Positions 7,250 to 16,390 of a DNA stretch of 37,198 bases are shown here, one piece after another. Origin of the DNA: Lachnospiraceae bacterium. GTDB lineage: Bacteria; Bacillota; Clostridia; Lachnospirales; Lachnospiraceae. The notes beneath the pieces were generated by a model. That model had not been told where the DNA came from, searched no databases, and worked only from the letters and a program-made list of their open reading frames with translations. Made by a program: the position numbers and the translations under genes. The stretch covers positions 1 through 37,198 of the forward strand of contig JAJQFO010000164.1 of NCBI GenBank assembly GCA_021201095.1, read 5' to 3'. Numbering within the stretch: position 1 is the first letter of the stretch; each line of letters starts with the position of its first letter.

Positions 7250-9234
7250 TATGTCCTCTTTTCCTCCACAGGAACCTGCCTCATCCGTACCTGCACGACT
7301 GTAAATTTGCCTTCTCTGAATATGCGGATTCCATATTCCTCTCCAAATACGGAGCGGACTCTCTTTTCGATATTCAGCAGTCCAATCCCGTTTCCACGAG
7401 GAAGCAGCGTTCCGCTGCGCAGCTTTTCCATCAGGTTTTCTTCGGGCTCCGGCCCATTGTTGCGGACCTCACAGATGTAGTCGAGAGCTCTCTCGGGGGC
7501 ATTCTTTTTCTTCGATTTCATCTGTTGTCCTTCTGCCAGTTCCTGCATAAGCGACATCTCCGGTTCTACCTGACCATCTGCCTGTTCCTGGATTGACAAC
7601 GTCTCCGTCTTTGCCTGGTCATCTGCCTGCGCCCGGATGGGCAACATCTCCGTCTCTGCCTGGCCATCTGTCTGCTCCGGATTGGGCATCATCTCAGGCT
7701 CCGCCCGATAGACCCGCACCTCAATCGTACAGGGCTCCAGCATCTGCTCCAGGCCATAGTTAATCGCGTTTTCCGCGAGAGGCTGTATGGTGAATTTGGG
7801 GATTTGCAGATGCCGGCAGTCGTCCGCGAGATCCATGCTCACATTCAGCCTGTCTTCATACCGGTATTTCTGAATCACAAAGTAATGACTGACAATGTTC
7901 ACTTCCTTTTCCACCGAAATGAGGAATTCCTGGTTGCTGATTGTCTCCTTCAGCATGATGCTCAGGCTGCTGATCATCTCCGCCGCGTTTTTATGGCCAG
8001 CAGTCTTCACCATCCAGTATACAGAATTCAGCGCATTATACAGAAAATGGGGATTCATCTGCGACTGCAGGGCCTGCAGCTGTGTCTCCTTAATCAGCAG
8101 CTGATTGGCGTAATTATCCCGAATCAGTTCGTTGAAATTGCGCGACATCTGATTGAACGCGCATTGCAGTTCGTAAGCATCCTTGTCGTGTACTTCTTTT
8201 TCATACAGGGGCAGCTGATCGGAATTCGCGTCCGGCACCTGCTGGATATAGTGAATAAACTGGCGGATATCTTTTGTGATCCACCGTGCAAAAACCATCC
8301 CGACAGCTAAAGCGGCCACACCGCTTAAGATCAGCAGAACCATATAAAAACGGTAGGCAGCCTGCGTTCCATGAAAGAGATCAGAATAAGGCGTCAGTAC
8401 CACATAAGAAAACGTATAGTCTGACTGTATACGCTCCACCAGAAAATAAGCTTCTCCATGGATTTTTTCCACATGAAATCCGTTTTCCCCCGGCGCAGAA
8501 ACCGTTTCTGAGTCGAGCACACCATCACTGTCGTTCAGGATGTAATGATAATTTCCATCCGTATCTCCCAGTATATAGATCCCGTCATGACTGTCTGTCA
8601 GTGCTTTCCCCAACGTATTAAGATCTACAAAAAATACAATCACGCCCAGATGGGTCAGGGAAAGATCTTTCTTTTCCTTGATCTCCATCGCCATGATCAG
8701 CACATTTTCCGCCCCGGTCATTTCCGTTCCGTCCAGCAGGATGATTTTCCCGCTCGCACGGACCGCCTCATCGATGACCGTCGCGGCGTCTTCTTCCGAA
8801 AGCTGATAATAATGCGTCATTGCAATGCTTCGTCCGGAATTGCCGCGGTCAAAAAAGCTGGCGCATACGATTGAGCTGTCCGAACGAATATTTTTCTGAA
8901 TGCAGTCCGCGATCATATTATAGCTGGCATTTTTTTCAGAGCTGGAAACTGCTCCCTCTTCTTCCGCCTCCAGCAGATTGCCGGCCGCATTCTGCACATC
9001 GTCCGATAACACTACATTATACAGAGTTGTCTGAATGGCATCCAGATTGTCCTCGAGATTTTCGACAGAAGAGTCAATGAGTTCCCCGATCAGTTCGTAG
9101 ATATACTCCATATTATGCTGCTCCAGCCGGTACAGAGAAAAAAATCCGCCGCCGGAGCATAGTAAAAGTGTAATAATCAGAGTTGCGGCCACCTTCTGCA
9201 CCATGCTCCATCTTTTTTGTCCTTTTTGCTTCAT
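7249..9234 (-). CDS. Sensor histidine kinase, YesM type, with repeat insert in the ATPase domain
   Basis: This membrane kinase has one transmembrane helix near residues 15-32, an extracytoplasmic sensor region of about 250 residues, and a second helix near 290-315 followed by a HAMP-like segment. The histidine box is QMNPHFLYNALN, the PF06580 form. The N-box is QPLAENAINYG (from 484) and the G-box is RGNGIGLLNIEKR. Between N- and G-boxes lies an unusual Glu/Gln-rich insert of about 70 residues made of roughly 15-residue repeats. The start is supported by GGAGAAAAA. Together with the response regulator and the upstream solute-binding protein it resembles a sugar-sensing three-gene set in which the binding protein may present ligand to the kinase. 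Confidence 0.93.
   Translation of the reverse strand: MKQKGQKRWSMVQKVAATLIITLLLCSGGGFFSLYRLEQHNMEYIYELIGELIDSSVENLEDNLDAIQTTLYNVVLSDDVQNAAGNLLEAEEEGAVSSSEKNASYNMIADCIQKNIRSDSSIVCASFFDRGNSGRSIAMTHYYQLSEEDAATVIDEAVRASGKIILLDGTEMTGAENVLIMAMEIKEKKDLSLTHLGVIVFFVDLNTLGKALTDSHDGIYILGDTDGNYHYILNDSDGVLDSETVSAPGENGFHVEKIHGEAYFLVERIQSDYTFSYVVLTPYSDLFHGTQAAYRFYMVLLILSGVAALAVGMVFARWITKDIRQFIHYIQQVPDANSDQLPLYEKEVHDKDAYELQCAFNQMSRNFNELIRDNYANQLLIKETQLQALQSQMNPHFLYNALNSVYWMVKTAGHKNAAEMISSLSIMLKETISNQEFLISVEKEVNIVSHYFVIQKYRYEDRLNVSMDLADDCRHLQIPKFTIQPLAENAINYGLEQMLEPCTIEVRVYRAEPEMMPNPEQTDGQAETEMLPIRAQADDQAKTETLSIQEQADGQVEPEMSLMQELAEGQQMKSKKKNAPERALDYICEVRNNGPEPEENLMEKLRSGTLLPRGNGIGLLNIEKRVRSVFGEEYGIRIFREGKFTVVQVRMRQVPVEEKRT
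7495..7701 (-). repeat. In-frame tandem repeat inside the histidine kinase ATPase domain
   Basis: About three to four imperfect 45-bp units encode segments such as DGQAETEMLPIRAQA, DDQAKTETLSIQEQA and DGQVEPEMSLMQELA. The insert is flanked by conserved kinase motifs, so it is an addition to a loop of the fold. The ATP lid region is the probable site. Confidence 0.75.
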
Positions 9235-9307
9235 TTTTTCTCCTTATATACCGTAAAGCAGGCTGCAGCATTTTCCGTATGCTGATGTATTCGGGCAATT
9301 TCCCGCA

Positions 9308-10696
9308 CTACTGACCGCTCTCCAGTATCTGCCAAATCCCTTCTTCTACAGACAAATCTCCATACATGATGGACTGATATGCCTCTTTCATCACTTCGAT
9401 CACTTCCGCGGAATTTTCCGGATCCGGCGGGGTCACGGCCGACACCATCCCTCCTACATGATCTACAAAGGCGAAAACATTTTTCGTATATACATCGGTT
9501 TCTTCCGACGCAAAAAACACACTGCGGATATCAGTGGAAAGAGACACTCCTCTGTCCATTCCAATCGTCAGTGCGGCATTGGGATCGTTAATCAGATAAT
9601 TGATCAGGGACGCAGCTGCTTCCGGATCTTCACAGCCGGAAGAAATGCACCAGTACATGCTCGGAAGCGCATACATGCCGCTCTCGGTGCCATCATTCAT
9701 TTTAGGAAGCATCGCCAGACCCAGTTCATCTCCGAACGCATAGCAATAGGTCGTATAGTAATTATTCAGAATAAACGAGGTCGCAGATTTTCCCTGTATA
9801 ATATAGTAATCTTCTGTCGCGGACCAGGATATCTGCGTCTCCGGATCGATAAAAAAGCCTTCCTGAATCCCGTCATAGATGTCGGAAAGGACTGCCGTCA
9901 GTCCGCCAATTACCGTCTCATCCTCTGCCCAGGGAAAAAGGTTCCCATCCGGATCGTCATCGGAAGAAAAAAACTCATAACCGTAGCTGCGCACCATGGA
10001 TTCCAGTATCCAGCGCGCTTCTGTCAGAAACGGAATATCCGATGGGATCCCGGTCTCCTCATAGATGGTCTTCACCGTCTCCAGATAGTCACTCCAGGTC
10101 CAGTCATCTGCGGGCGCGTCCACTCCTGCCTCTTCAAAAACAGCCTGGTTGTAAACGACCGACACCGTATTGAGTCCGGTCGTAAACCCGGTCAGCACTC
10201 CATCAACCTCGCCTCCGCTCAAAACGTCCTCGGAAATCCCGGTTGTGTCTATCACGCCGCTGTCTATATAGCTTTGCAGATCCAGAAACTGTCCGCTTCT
10301 GGAAAAATCAATCAGATCCGTAGTCGAAATCTGGATCAGATCGGGAAGATTGTTTCCCGCCGCCTGCGTCATCAGGTTCTCCACATAACCTGTCCAGACC
10401 GTATATTCGTACGTCAGCTTTGCTCCTGTCAGCTCGGTATACTCATCCAGTACCTTGATGGTTGTATTATTTCTCTCCTGATTGCCCCACCAGGCAACCC
10501 GCAGGCTGACAGTTTCATCTGTTAAATCGAAAGCTGCGTCAGAGATCTGCGGCAATGCATTTTTATCTGCGGCTTGCTGCAAAGCAGCGGTATCCGTATC
10601 ATTTAGATCCAAAGCCAGAACACTCTGAGAAGCTGCCATCATCCCCATGAGCAAAGTAAAAACTAGGGACAGTATCTGGATTTCTTTTTTCTTCAT
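9308..10696 (-). CDS. Family 1 extracellular sugar-binding protein associated with the two-component system
   Basis: This is a solute-binding protein of the maltose-binding type (SBP_bac_1). It starts with a basic, hydrophobic signal peptide (MKKKEIQILSLVFTLLMGMM) and a cleavage region near VLALDL. Typical features follow, such as LRVAWWGNQERNN and NNLPDLIQISTTDL. No lipobox cysteine is visible, so membrane anchoring is not explained. The start has GGAGAGGGAAT upstream. It lies 73 bases before the histidine kinase in the same direction, without an adjacent permease pair. It may therefore serve signalling, or it may share the LplB/YtcP permeases encoded upstream. Confidence 0.9.
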   Translation of the reverse strand: MKKKEIQILSLVFTLLMGMMAASQSVLALDLNDTDTAALQQAADKNALPQISDAAFDLTDETVSLRVAWWGNQERNNTTIKVLDEYTELTGAKLTYEYTVWTGYVENLMTQAAGNNLPDLIQISTTDLIDFSRSGQFLDLQSYIDSGVIDTTGISEDVLSGGEVDGVLTGFTTGLNTVSVVYNQAVFEEAGVDAPADDWTWSDYLETVKTIYEETGIPSDIPFLTEARWILESMVRSYGYEFFSSDDDPDGNLFPWAEDETVIGGLTAVLSDIYDGIQEGFFIDPETQISWSATEDYYIIQGKSATSFILNNYYTTYCYAFGDELGLAMLPKMNDGTESGMYALPSMYWCISSGCEDPEAAASLINYLINDPNAALTIGMDRGVSLSTDIRSVFFASEETDVYTKNVFAFVDHVGGMVSAVTPPDPENSAEVIEVMKEAYQSIMYGDLSVEEGIWQILESGQ

Positions 10697-10715
10697 ATTC
10701 CCTCTCCAATTAATC

Positions 10716-10793
10716 GGATAGGGGGAGTCCTCTCCCCCCTATCCGCTGCGCGAGCCGGGTGCGGCTTTAGCCGCAAAATTCCTTACCCGGCTC
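10716..10793 (-). terminator. Two strong hairpins between the deacetylase and solute-binding genes
   Basis: The first is GGATAGGGGGAG with CTCCCCCCTATCC (10716-10744). The second has outer arms GAGCCGGGT/ACCCGGCTC (10752-10760, 10785-10793) enclosing GCGGC-TTTA-GCCGC. Neither has a clear U-run on the minus strand. They may act as processing or attenuation structures that separate the importer genes from the signalling genes. Confidence 0.5.
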
Positions 10794-10902
10794 TGTGCAT
10801 CATTAAAAATGGCAGTTATAGTAAACGACGTAAGTCCGGATTTAAATGACTCGTCTGGCTTTCAGTCGGCGTTCCAAAATCCGGCTTTCTGACCATTTCT
10901 TC

Positions 10903-11700
10903 CTATAACAGACTCTTCTGCTCTCCTCCCTGAATCTTCACGATCTCGCCATCCACAGAAAGCCACAGATCCATAGCGGTCGGATTATACACAAAGCTCT
11001 CATCCGCGGCAAACTGCAGCAGTTTTGACGCTTCCATATAATCATGAATTTCGATGTTCGTGGCATACCAGATATCCTGCTGCCCTCCCATCATTTTACA
11101 GAATTTCTCTATTGTCTCCCAGTTTTGATACATGGTAAACTCGTAGGAATGGCCCCAGACATACATGCATTTTAAATACTGAGTCTTTTTGAAATTCAGA
11201 AATTTCTCTCCCAGCTCAAGGAGATTGTGATTGTGGTGGCAGGTTGCCTTCCAGTTCATCCACTCGGCCGGCAGTTCAAAGCTGCCTGTCTCCTCTACGG
11301 TACGCCCATAGGCAATGCCGCAGTCCGAGAAAATACGCTTTACCTGATCGCTTACTGAACCGTTCGGATAGGCGTGCCCTCTCACCGGATAGCCGGTGAT
11401 TTTCTCCAGTGCCTTCCTGTCTTCGACGATTTCCCTGTAAATCTGCATCGCCGGGCAGCGGGCGATGGTGGGATGCGTGAGCGTGTGCGTCGCGATCTCA
11501 TGTCCCCGGTAAACCTCTTTGAGTTCTTCTTTATGTATCCGCTGTTCCTGATCCATCAAACCCGAATTCAGGTTAAAAGTGCCTCGTATTCCATATTCAT
11601 TGAAAATAGAGACCAGCTTTTTGTCTTCCGTTCTGCCGTCGTCATAGCTCATGGTGAGCGTTTTCGCTTTCCCCTCCGGGAAACAGATATAGATTTTCAT
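10903..11700 (-). CDS. Polysaccharide deacetylase family protein (NodB-like), cytoplasmic
   Basis: This is a carbohydrate esterase 4-like enzyme expected to remove acetyl groups from a saccharide. The metal-binding and catalytic motifs are visible: TMSYDDGRTED (Asp pair) and ATHTLTHPT (His-x3-His). The strand motif RGHAYPNGS also matches. GAGGGAGGAAAA immediately precedes the chosen ATG (MKIYICFPEGKAKT), giving 265 residues. There is no signal peptide. Its place between the two solute-binding proteins of a pectin locus suggests that it acts on imported acetylated oligosaccharides, complementing CE12. Substrate specificity cannot be read from the sequence. Confidence 0.88.
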   Translation of the reverse strand: MKIYICFPEGKAKTLTMSYDDGRTEDKKLVSIFNEYGIRGTFNLNSGLMDQEQRIHKEELKEVYRGHEIATHTLTHPTIARCPAMQIYREIVEDRKALEKITGYPVRGHAYPNGSVSDQVKRIFSDCGIAYGRTVEETGSFELPAEWMNWKATCHHNHNLLELGEKFLNFKKTQYLKCMYVWGHSYEFTMYQNWETIEKFCKMMGGQQDIWYATNIEIHDYMEASKLLQFAADESFVYNPTAMDLWLSVDGEIVKIQGGEQKSLL

Positions 11701-11946
11701 TTTTCCTCCCTCTGACCCGCAAAAGCGCGGGCTCCGCAAATTATTTCAGATCACGTTCCTGCTCGCAGCTTCGTTGCCGTTGAGCATTGCGAAGCGATTT
11801 TAGTTTCGCAGCTTTCATTATACCGCACTCTAAAATGAATGGCAATGAAGTTCCGGAAGATGAATCGCAGAGATAATGAATCCCCACGGTCCGAAAGCCA
11901 GGAGCAAAGCCCGGCGGAGGTATTTCCTTCCAATAAGTTAAAATGC

Positions 11947-12001
11947 GAGAAACGGCGTCCGTCCTTTCCTTCGCCTTCGGCGATGACGGGTGCCGTTTCT
12001 C
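11947..12001. terminator. Long hairpin in the 489-bp gap between deacetylase and solute-binding protein
   Basis: Arms GAGAAACGGC and GCCGTTTCTC enclose a second stem (CCGTC/GACGG) and a CGCC-TTCG-GGCG tip. It lies downstream of the solute-binding protein gene on the minus strand. The rest of the 11701-12189 gap holds a family 1 palindrome and no convincing reading frame. Confidence 0.5.
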
Positions 12002-12140
12002 TTTATAAGTCTATGTCCGTACTAATAGCGCGTGCTGTAATCCCATGTACATTCTGCCTGTTTCGCCGATCGCACGATGCAAAATTCTCGGCGCAGCTTA
12101 GTCCGGAGTTCAGGCGATTGTAAAATGTACGCTTTCATAC

Positions 12141-12165
12141 GTACCTCGCAGCGAGTGCGAGGTAC
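12141..12165. repeat. Interspersed palindromic repeat, family 1 (copy 2)
   Basis: A perfect GTACCTCGCA-N5-TGCGAGGTAC with the conserved flanks GCTTTCATAC and TGTCC. As with copy 1, it follows closely after the stop of a minus-strand gene. Confidence 0.75.
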
Positions 12166-12189
12166 TGTCCAAAATAGCCGCAAACGATT

Positions 12190-13869
12190 TTACTCTGCCT
12201 CAAAGGTCGTCGCCACTGCGTTCTCGTAGGTCGGGAGCTTGGTGGTCATGCCCTCATTGTAAAGCTCCAGGCGCTCGTCAATGACTTCCTGATATCCGGC
12301 GTCGAGATAGCGCTGCGCATATTCCTCATACAGAGAGTCAAATTCGTCCTCAGACGCTACGACCAGCTTATCGCGGAGCTCGATGTAAAGGTTGACCAGC
12401 GTCTCCTGATATTCTGTCACAGACTCCAGAGAGTCGCCAAACATGCAGTCGGTCACGGCCCAGCCATAGGAGGCCACCTCCACCTGATTGTAGTAGTTTT
12501 CAATCACTGCATCATTGAAATTCTGCGGCAGATCCTGCGGCAGGGAAGCGGTGATGGTTTCCTCGATCGTGCCGGTGCTTCTGGATGCGGTCACGATGCA
12601 CCAGTAGTCAATGCTGTTGTTGTAGCCCTGCTTATAATCAGAGGACTGCTCGCTGTAGTCGATGGATACTTTGTTGCCATCCTCATCATAGGTGAAGTTT
12701 TCACCCTCGATGCCCCATTGGAATGTTTCAAGGACATCATCCTGGCACATCCACTCCATGTACATCATGGCAGCGGTGATTTCATCCTCTGTCGCCTGAG
12801 AAGAGAAGCCGATCATCATACCGAACGGATTGTTCGCGCGGTAAGCCGGTGCATAGCCCTCTTCATTCAGTTCTGTAGACTGAACCAGTACGGCCAGCTC
12901 CGCGTCCGGATTCTGCTCATAGAAGGAAGTCAGCCAGTCCATGGAAGCGGAGATATATCCTCCATAAGAGAAGGTCTGACCATTGATGAAGTTCGATTTC
13001 TGGGTCTCCGTATCAATCGTGTAATACTCCGGATCCAGGATGCCTGCGTTATACTTCTGGTTAATGAAGGAAAGCAGAGCATAGTTCTCATCACTGCCAA
13101 GGGACGGGATCTGATAATCACCGTACATTACCCAGTTTTCTTCATCCTGCGGGAAGGCACGGAACGCATAGGTCTGATCGGAGCCAACGCCTGTCAGCAT
13201 CACATTGTTCACACCGTCCGGATACTCAGCGAGTCCTGCTTCCTTGATCGCCAGCATCGCGTCGATGTAGTCCTGTGAATCCATATCCGGGATGTAGTCA
13301 TAGCCTACTTCCTCGAGCCAGTCCATGCGGACAAAGGTAATATAAGTATAGTTTGTCTCGTAGTACGGTCTCTCACTCAGCACCAGATAATCGCCGCCGG
13401 CGATTTCCACATACTGCAGCTGGTCGCGGTCTACCATGCCCTGATAATAGGTCGGGGCAATTTCCGCAAACTGCTCGATGTCATACTCGGTCAGGTACCC
13501 CTCGGTTGCCCAGGTTGCGAGCTTGTCGTAGTCATACTCCATCAGGATCGTCGGAAGCTCTCCGGACGCACCCAGCAGCGCATAGTCTGTCATAACATCT
13601 GTACGGGTAATGCCGACATATTCTACATTAATGTTGTACTTGTCGCCAAACTCGCTCTGCACCCACTGAGTCCAGTAGTTGTCCGTCACATCCGGAACAC
13701 CCTCTGCGCCTCTGTCGTAGACCGGGATCTTAAGGGTCACGGTCTCGTCAAACGCTTCCCATGCGTCCATGCCAGCCGCTTCCTCGGCGCCGGCGATCGC
13801 CGGAACACTTCCGAATACCATCGTACCGGCAAGTGCCGCAGCAAGAACTCTGCTCATTTTCTTAGTCAT
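12190..13869 (-). CDS. Large extracellular sugar-binding protein of the LplA/LipO type
   Basis: This is the substrate-binding component for the LplB/YtcP permeases, expected to capture pectic oligosaccharides outside the cell. It has a classical signal peptide (MTKKMSRVLAAALAGTMVFG) with cleavage near AIAGAEE. The mature protein is of the 500-residue class, with typical phrases YWTQWVQSEFGDKYNI and ITRTDVMTDYALLGASGE. No lipobox cysteine is present, which is unusual for a Gram-positive binding protein. The start is preceded by AGGAGGATTACAA. It follows the two permease genes after a 256-base gap, in the usual order for this importer class. Confidence 0.93.
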   Translation of the reverse strand: MTKKMSRVLAAALAGTMVFGSVPAIAGAEEAAGMDAWEAFDETVTLKIPVYDRGAEGVPDVTDNYWTQWVQSEFGDKYNINVEYVGITRTDVMTDYALLGASGELPTILMEYDYDKLATWATEGYLTEYDIEQFAEIAPTYYQGMVDRDQLQYVEIAGGDYLVLSERPYYETNYTYITFVRMDWLEEVGYDYIPDMDSQDYIDAMLAIKEAGLAEYPDGVNNVMLTGVGSDQTYAFRAFPQDEENWVMYGDYQIPSLGSDENYALLSFINQKYNAGILDPEYYTIDTETQKSNFINGQTFSYGGYISASMDWLTSFYEQNPDAELAVLVQSTELNEEGYAPAYRANNPFGMMIGFSSQATEDEITAAMMYMEWMCQDDVLETFQWGIEGENFTYDEDGNKVSIDYSEQSSDYKQGYNNSIDYWCIVTASRSTGTIEETITASLPQDLPQNFNDAVIENYYNQVEVASYGWAVTDCMFGDSLESVTEYQETLVNLYIELRDKLVVASEDEFDSLYEEYAQRYLDAGYQEVIDERLELYNEGMTTKLPTYENAVATTFEAE

Positions 13870-14125
13870 TTGTAATCCTCCTTTTTAAATACCTGACTTG
13901 ATACAAGCGAGTCACGGAACAATCCGCAATATCCTATCTTTTTCTCGCTCGAATCATGGTTTATATGCACCCAAAGATTCGTCCATTCAAAGTCACTTTG
14001 TGAAGGGAATATCCAGGCAAAGCGAGACTGAGCCTTCGGGATACAATCTGATAAAACTACTCTGTTTGTCCAGTGACATTTTTCCATTAAGCAGTCACAT
14101 CTGCAGACAGATAACAGAACATCTC

Positions 14126-15055
14126 TCAGCCCTTCACTGCGCCGAGCATCGTACCCGATACGAAATATTTCTGCAGGAACGGGTAAATGCAGATGATCGG
14201 AATCGTGACGAACATGATCGCCGCCGCCTGCAGCACCTCCGGCGTGCTTGTCACGGCAGCTCCCTCGGAAAGTGTCGTCGTCTGTGCCTCACTTGCGGAA
14301 GCCACCATCTGATAAAGCTTGTACTGTACCATCTTCAGACTGTCCGTGCGGATATAGTACATGTTATCCGCGTAGGAATTCCAGCGGCCTACTGCGTAGA
14401 ACAACGACAAGGTCGCAAGGATCGGCTTTGAAAGCGGAAGCACGATCTTCGTCAGTACCTGGACATTTGTCGCACCATCGATGAACGCAGACTCTTCCAG
14501 GCTCTCCGGAATATTGGACGTGAAATAGTTTTTCATAATCAGCATGTTATACGGCGAATAAATCAAAGGCCAGATCAGCACCCACACCGTATCCAGCAGT
14601 CCCAGATCATGCATCAGCAGGTAGGTCGGAATAATACCGGCCGTGAAGTACATCGGAACCATCAGGACAAATGTAATCCACGAGTGTCCTTTCAGCCTCT
14701 TCTTAGAAAGCGGATAGGCCGCGCAGGTACAGGCCACCATACCCAGTAACGTAAAGACCAGCGTCACGCCCAGACTGTAGACAAACGAATAAACCAGGCT
14801 GCCGTCCTTAAAAATCGAGATATAAGCGTCAAAATTGACTCCCTTCGGCCAGAAGGTCACCTGCTTTGCCAGAACCGCACTGTTGCTGGAGATTGATTTG
14901 ACAAACAAATGCAGAAACGGCAGCACACAGGTCGCGCAGAGCAGCACCAGGATGATCATCATGACCGCGTCGCTGACCTTAAATTTCGATATTGCATGGC
15001 TGCCGCCGGTACTGAAATCGCCCTCGCCGGAACCATTTTTCTTTTTCTTAGCCAT
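14126..15055 (-). CDS. Carbohydrate ABC transporter permease, YtcP/MalG type
   Basis: This is the second membrane subunit of the oligosaccharide importer, with six predicted helices starting after a basic, Gly/Ser-rich N-terminus. The EAA loop that contacts the ATPase reads EESAFIDGATNVQVLTKIV, followed by LPLSKPI. Length (309) is typical. The gene starts 14 bases after the LplB stop, with AAGGGGG as ribosome binding site. No ATP-binding subunit is encoded nearby. In Firmicutes these importers commonly share a MsmX-type ATPase. Confidence 0.95.
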   Translation of the reverse strand: MAKKKKNGSGEGDFSTGGSHAISKFKVSDAVMMIILVLLCATCVLPFLHLFVKSISSNSAVLAKQVTFWPKGVNFDAYISIFKDGSLVYSFVYSLGVTLVFTLLGMVACTCAAYPLSKKRLKGHSWITFVLMVPMYFTAGIIPTYLLMHDLGLLDTVWVLIWPLIYSPYNMLIMKNYFTSNIPESLEESAFIDGATNVQVLTKIVLPLSKPILATLSLFYAVGRWNSYADNMYYIRTDSLKMVQYKLYQMVASASEAQTTTLSEGAAVTSTPEVLQAAAIMFVTIPIICIYPFLQKYFVSGTMLGAVKG

Positions 15056-15069
15056 ATGTACACACCCCC

Positions 15070-16017
15070 TTAGAGCAATCCGTCTTCGCCAAGCTGCTTG
15101 GCGACACGGTCAGCCAGCAGCACCAGCACCACGCCTACGAGCGACTGGAACAGGTTCACCGCCGTCGCCATACTGTACTTGCCGGCGGAAAGACCTTTTT
15201 CATAAATGTACACCGCAAACTGATAGGAAAAATCACGCACCATGGAGTTCTCAAACGCAGTCAGGCGCTCCAGATTGCTTCCCATTATGCGGCCAAGGTT
15301 CATAATCAGCAGAGTCACGATCGTCGGCCGGATGCCCGGAAGGGTAATGTGCAGCATTCTCTTCCAGCGGCCGGCGCCGTCGATCATAGCCGCCTCGTAA
15401 AGGTCGCCGCTGATACCGGTGATCGCCGCCAGGTACATGATCGTACCCCAGCCCATCGTCTGCCATACGCCCAGCAGCAGATAGGTCACTGCCCAGTGCC
15501 ACTTCTCCGTCAGAAATGGAATGCCGTTCTCAATAATCCCTGCGTTCATGAGCATAATGTTCACAAGACCGGTTGACGGACGGAACATGGTATAGGCCAC
15601 GCTGCCGATGATCGCCCAGGATAAGAAATGCGGCAGATAGAGAATTGTCTGTGTCACCTTTTTAAACTTCGGATACCGCAGCTCATTCAAAATAAGCGCC
15701 AGAATAACCGGAAGCGGAAAGCCCACTATCAGATCCAATAAGTTAAATACAATCGAGTTTCTCAGCGCGCGGATAAAGTCGTTATCATTGAAAATCTTTT
15801 TAAATGTCTCCAGGCCGACCCATTCACTGCCCGAGTAGCCCTTCATCGGCTTGTAGTCCATGAAGGCCATCCGCAGGCCCGGATACGCCGCGTAGCTGAA
15901 CACAATCACCAGAATGATCGGAAACGCCAGCATCACATAGAGCTGCCAGTCCCGCTTCATTGCTTTTCCCAATGGAACATCGTTTTTGGGAACCGCAGGT
16001 TTCTTCTTCTTTGCCAT
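15070..16017 (-). CDS. lplB: Polysaccharide ABC transporter permease, LplB type
   Basis: This is the first membrane subunit of the importer, with six predicted helices after a lysine-rich start (MAKKKKPAVPKND). The EAA loop is YEAAMIDGAGRWKRMLHIT followed by LPGIRP. It belongs to the LplB/UgpA-like class that pairs with YtcP and a large solute-binding protein. The start is preceded by GGGAGGCAAAGAA. It is the first gene of the operon; a candidate promoter with repeated boxes lies about 95 bases upstream. Confidence 0.95.
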   Translation of the reverse strand: MAKKKKPAVPKNDVPLGKAMKRDWQLYVMLAFPIILVIVFSYAAYPGLRMAFMDYKPMKGYSGSEWVGLETFKKIFNDNDFIRALRNSIVFNLLDLIVGFPLPVILALILNELRYPKFKKVTQTILYLPHFLSWAIIGSVAYTMFRPSTGLVNIMLMNAGIIENGIPFLTEKWHWAVTYLLLGVWQTMGWGTIMYLAAITGISGDLYEAAMIDGAGRWKRMLHITLPGIRPTIVTLLIMNLGRIMGSNLERLTAFENSMVRDFSYQFAVYIYEKGLSAGKYSMATAVNLFQSLVGVVLVLLADRVAKQLGEDGLL

Positions 16018-16112
16018 TTCTTTGCCTCCCTTGTCAGATTTGAAAAAAAATCGGAATAAAGCTCCGTCACTGCAGCAATTATTTACATTTTAATGTCTTT
16101 ATCCGGAAAATT

Positions 16113-16157
16113 TAATAAAGAAAAGTGGGGATTTTGTTCAAAAAAATGGGGGATTTT
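16113..16157 (-). promoter_or_regulatory. Candidate promoter of the importer operon with two direct-repeat boxes
   Basis: On the minus strand TTGAAC (16136-16141) and TTATTA (16113-16118) are 17 bases apart. Two copies of AAAATCCCC lie at 16149-16157 and 16127-16135, spaced 22 bases (two helical turns) and flanking the -35. This arrangement fits binding of an AraC-type activator such as the YesN-like regulator. The remainder of the 16018-16390 gap shows no gene. Confidence 0.45.
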
Positions 16158-16390
16158 CTTTTTGAAATGTCATTATTGCCGGAGCAGTCTTCACGTTATA
16201 CACTGGAAAATATACTTTCTGGCAAGTCAGATATCTGTGCAGGCTATGCCATAAACTGTCGGCTATGCATCAAGATTCCCTGTTAATACTGGCGGGCAAA
16301 AAAGCCGGATGCGCAGGAAGGTTATATTCCCCTTTCCTGTACATCCGGCCATTCTGCTGTAAGCCTTCTCCAGAGTATTCGATTTTTGTC

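Noticed and set aside
9458-10525. A 355-codon plus-strand frame opposite the solute-binding protein
   Set aside because: It lacks motifs and a ribosome binding site; the minus-strand gene has a signal peptide and family signatures.
11839-12123. A 94-codon plus-strand frame in the gap before the deacetylase
   Set aside because: It crosses the long hairpin at 11947-12001 and has no ribosome binding site or motif.
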